From contig JAIFMG010000026.1 in the NCBI GenBank assembly GCA_020048645.1, forward strand, positions 1-64,000: a DNA stretch of 64,000 nt, read 5' to 3'. Every line of letters starts with the position of its first letter. Positions within the stretch are counted from its first letter, which is position 1. The notes beneath the pieces are model-generated. The model had not been told where the DNA came from, ran no database searches, and saw nothing but the letters and a program-made list of their open reading frames with translations. Positions 63,268 to 64,000 of the stretch are shown here, piece by piece. The translations under genes were made by a program, and so were the position numbers. The DNA comes from Bacteroidota bacterium. GTDB lineage: Bacteria > Bacteroidota > Bacteroidia > Bacteroidales > UBA6013.

Positions 63268-64000
63268 ATGAAAAAGACCTTCCTCCTCCTGGCCATGCTG
63301 TCCGGCCCGCTGTCCGGCTTCGCCCAGCAGATACCCATCAACAGCCAGCAGTTCATCAACAAGCACTCCCTCTCGCCGGCCTTCGCGGGCTTCAACCGCA
63401 ACTTCGAGGTCTTCGCCGGGATGCGGCAAGACTGGGTGGGGATCCCCGGGGCGCCCGAGACCAAGTGGTTCACGGCCAACGCTGCCATGACCGACGCGAC
63501 CGGCTTCGGCCTGACCTTCCTCCAGCAGAACGTCAGCCTGTTCGAGCAGCTCACGGCCCGCTTCGACTACGCCTACCACACCTACCTCGACCGGAAAACC
63601 ACCATGAGCTTCGCCCTCTCGGCCGGGCTGTTCAACCAGCGGGTGGACTGGGCCCAGATCCGCTCGCCCCTGGCCGACCCCTACCTGCCCCAACTGCAAG
63701 ACCTGCACGGCACGGCCATCGACATGGGCTTCGGGCTCATGCTTGCCCGAAACGGTCTGACCGTGGGCCTGGGCATGCCCCGCGCCGTGGCCACGCCCGT
63801 CTCCCATTCGGTGGTCAGCTCCAGCGACTTCACCCTGGCCAGGCAGTACATGGCCCACGTTTCCTACCTCCTGCCCCTGGACCGCGAACTGGCCATCGAG
63901 CCCATCGTGGTGCTGCGCTCCACCGAGCGCTCGGGCATGTTCTTCGACCTGGGGATGAACGCCAACTTCCGCAAGAAGGTCTGGGGCGGGGCCAACTTCC
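63268..64000 (+). CDS. PorP/SprF-family T9SS outer-membrane protein, 3' end outside window
   Basis: The ATG at 63268 opens a frame that is still open at the window end (244 codons seen). Signal peptide MKKTFLLLAMLSGPLSGFAQ. The mature N-terminus QIPINSQQFINKHSLSPAFA and GFNRNFEVFAGMRQDWVGIP is the PorP/SprF signature (Q-Y/F-x-NxxxxNPA then R-x-QW). Beta-barrel strands follow (MSFALSAGLFNQRVDW, LTVGLGMPRAVATPV). These proteins attach or receive type B (CHU_C) cargo at the outer membrane; the cargo candidate is the gene just upstream. Full members are about 300-340 residues, so some 60-100 are missing. Confidence 0.88.
   Translation, partial: MKKTFLLLAMLSGPLSGFAQQIPINSQQFINKHSLSPAFAGFNRNFEVFAGMRQDWVGIPGAPETKWFTANAAMTDATGFGLTFLQQNVSLFEQLTARFDYAYHTYLDRKTTMSFALSAGLFNQRVDWAQIRSPLADPYLPQLQDLHGTAIDMGFGLMLARNGLTVGLGMPRAVATPVSHSVVSSSDFTLARQYMAHVSYLLPLDRELAIEPIVVLRSTERSGMFFDLGMNANFRKKVWGGANF

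Overview
The window reads as chromosomal DNA of a GC-rich member of the Bacteroidota, probably Saprospirales/Cytophagales-like. The sequence shows type IX secretion (T9SS) hallmarks: a type A sorting tail at the end of the 39637-43281 protease, a CHU_C-type tail on 62429-63220, and a PorP/SprF-like protein from 63268. It also has a complete Bat (aerotolerance) operon, the futalosine-pathway gene mqnA, orphan SiaC proteins, a YfiR-like protein and a TonB receptor. Shine-Dalgarno motifs are mostly absent. Many upstream regions carry the Bacteroidota promoter pattern TTTG or TTG, 18-20 bases, then TAnnTTTG. No rRNA, tRNA, CRISPR array, insertion sequence or phage genes were seen.

Layout. 1-1000: a 5'-truncated Rpn/PD-(D/E)XK-type protein followed by a small broken copy of itself. 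1125-5601: a two-gene cassette, a CI/LexA-like regulator and a 1142-residue protein with an Hsp70/actin-like ATPase half, with related operator-like sequences before both genes and a strong terminator after. 5644-7672: an outer-membrane protein and two tandem SiaC paralogues. 7769-17996: moxR, DUF58, a membrane protein, batA, batB, batC, batD, batE, an HD hydrolase and truA, mostly overlapping or a few bases apart. 18007-22286 (minus): five tightly packed genes ending in an iron-sulphur bacterial photolyase. 22458-24520 (plus) and 24514-27892 (minus): envelope and unknown proteins, including a leucine-rich repeat protein built of three modules. 28186-33168: acyltransferase, DUF3999-like protein, ABC ATPase, AAA/PD-(D/E)XK protein. 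33185-35759 (minus): fmt and an FAD dehydrogenase. 36279-43281: lipoprotein, a chemoreceptor with a CZB domain, a small secreted protein and a T9SS-exported serine protease. 43824-50540: peroxiredoxin, alpha/beta hydrolase, mqnA, leuS and an orphan hisH. 50865-58950: TonB receptor and YfiR-like protein, ribH, and a giant PAS/GAF sensor with no output domain. 59198-64000: macro-domain protein, lipocalin-like protein, DUF418 protein, a cysteine-repeat secreted peptide, and a CHU_C/PorP pair.

Most unusual: (1) leucyl-tRNA synthetase carries an internal DUF559-like (Vsr/PD-(D/E)XK) nuclease-fold domain whose catalytic residues look lost; (2) the CI/LexA regulator plus Hsp70-like giant protein cassette with a perfect palindromic candidate operator; (3) BatC has an inserted thrombospondin-3-like calcium-binding repeat block; (4) a chemoreceptor has its zinc-binding CZB domain between the two membrane segments; (5) a small secreted protein is built from repeated Cys-(Ser/Thr)-Gly units.
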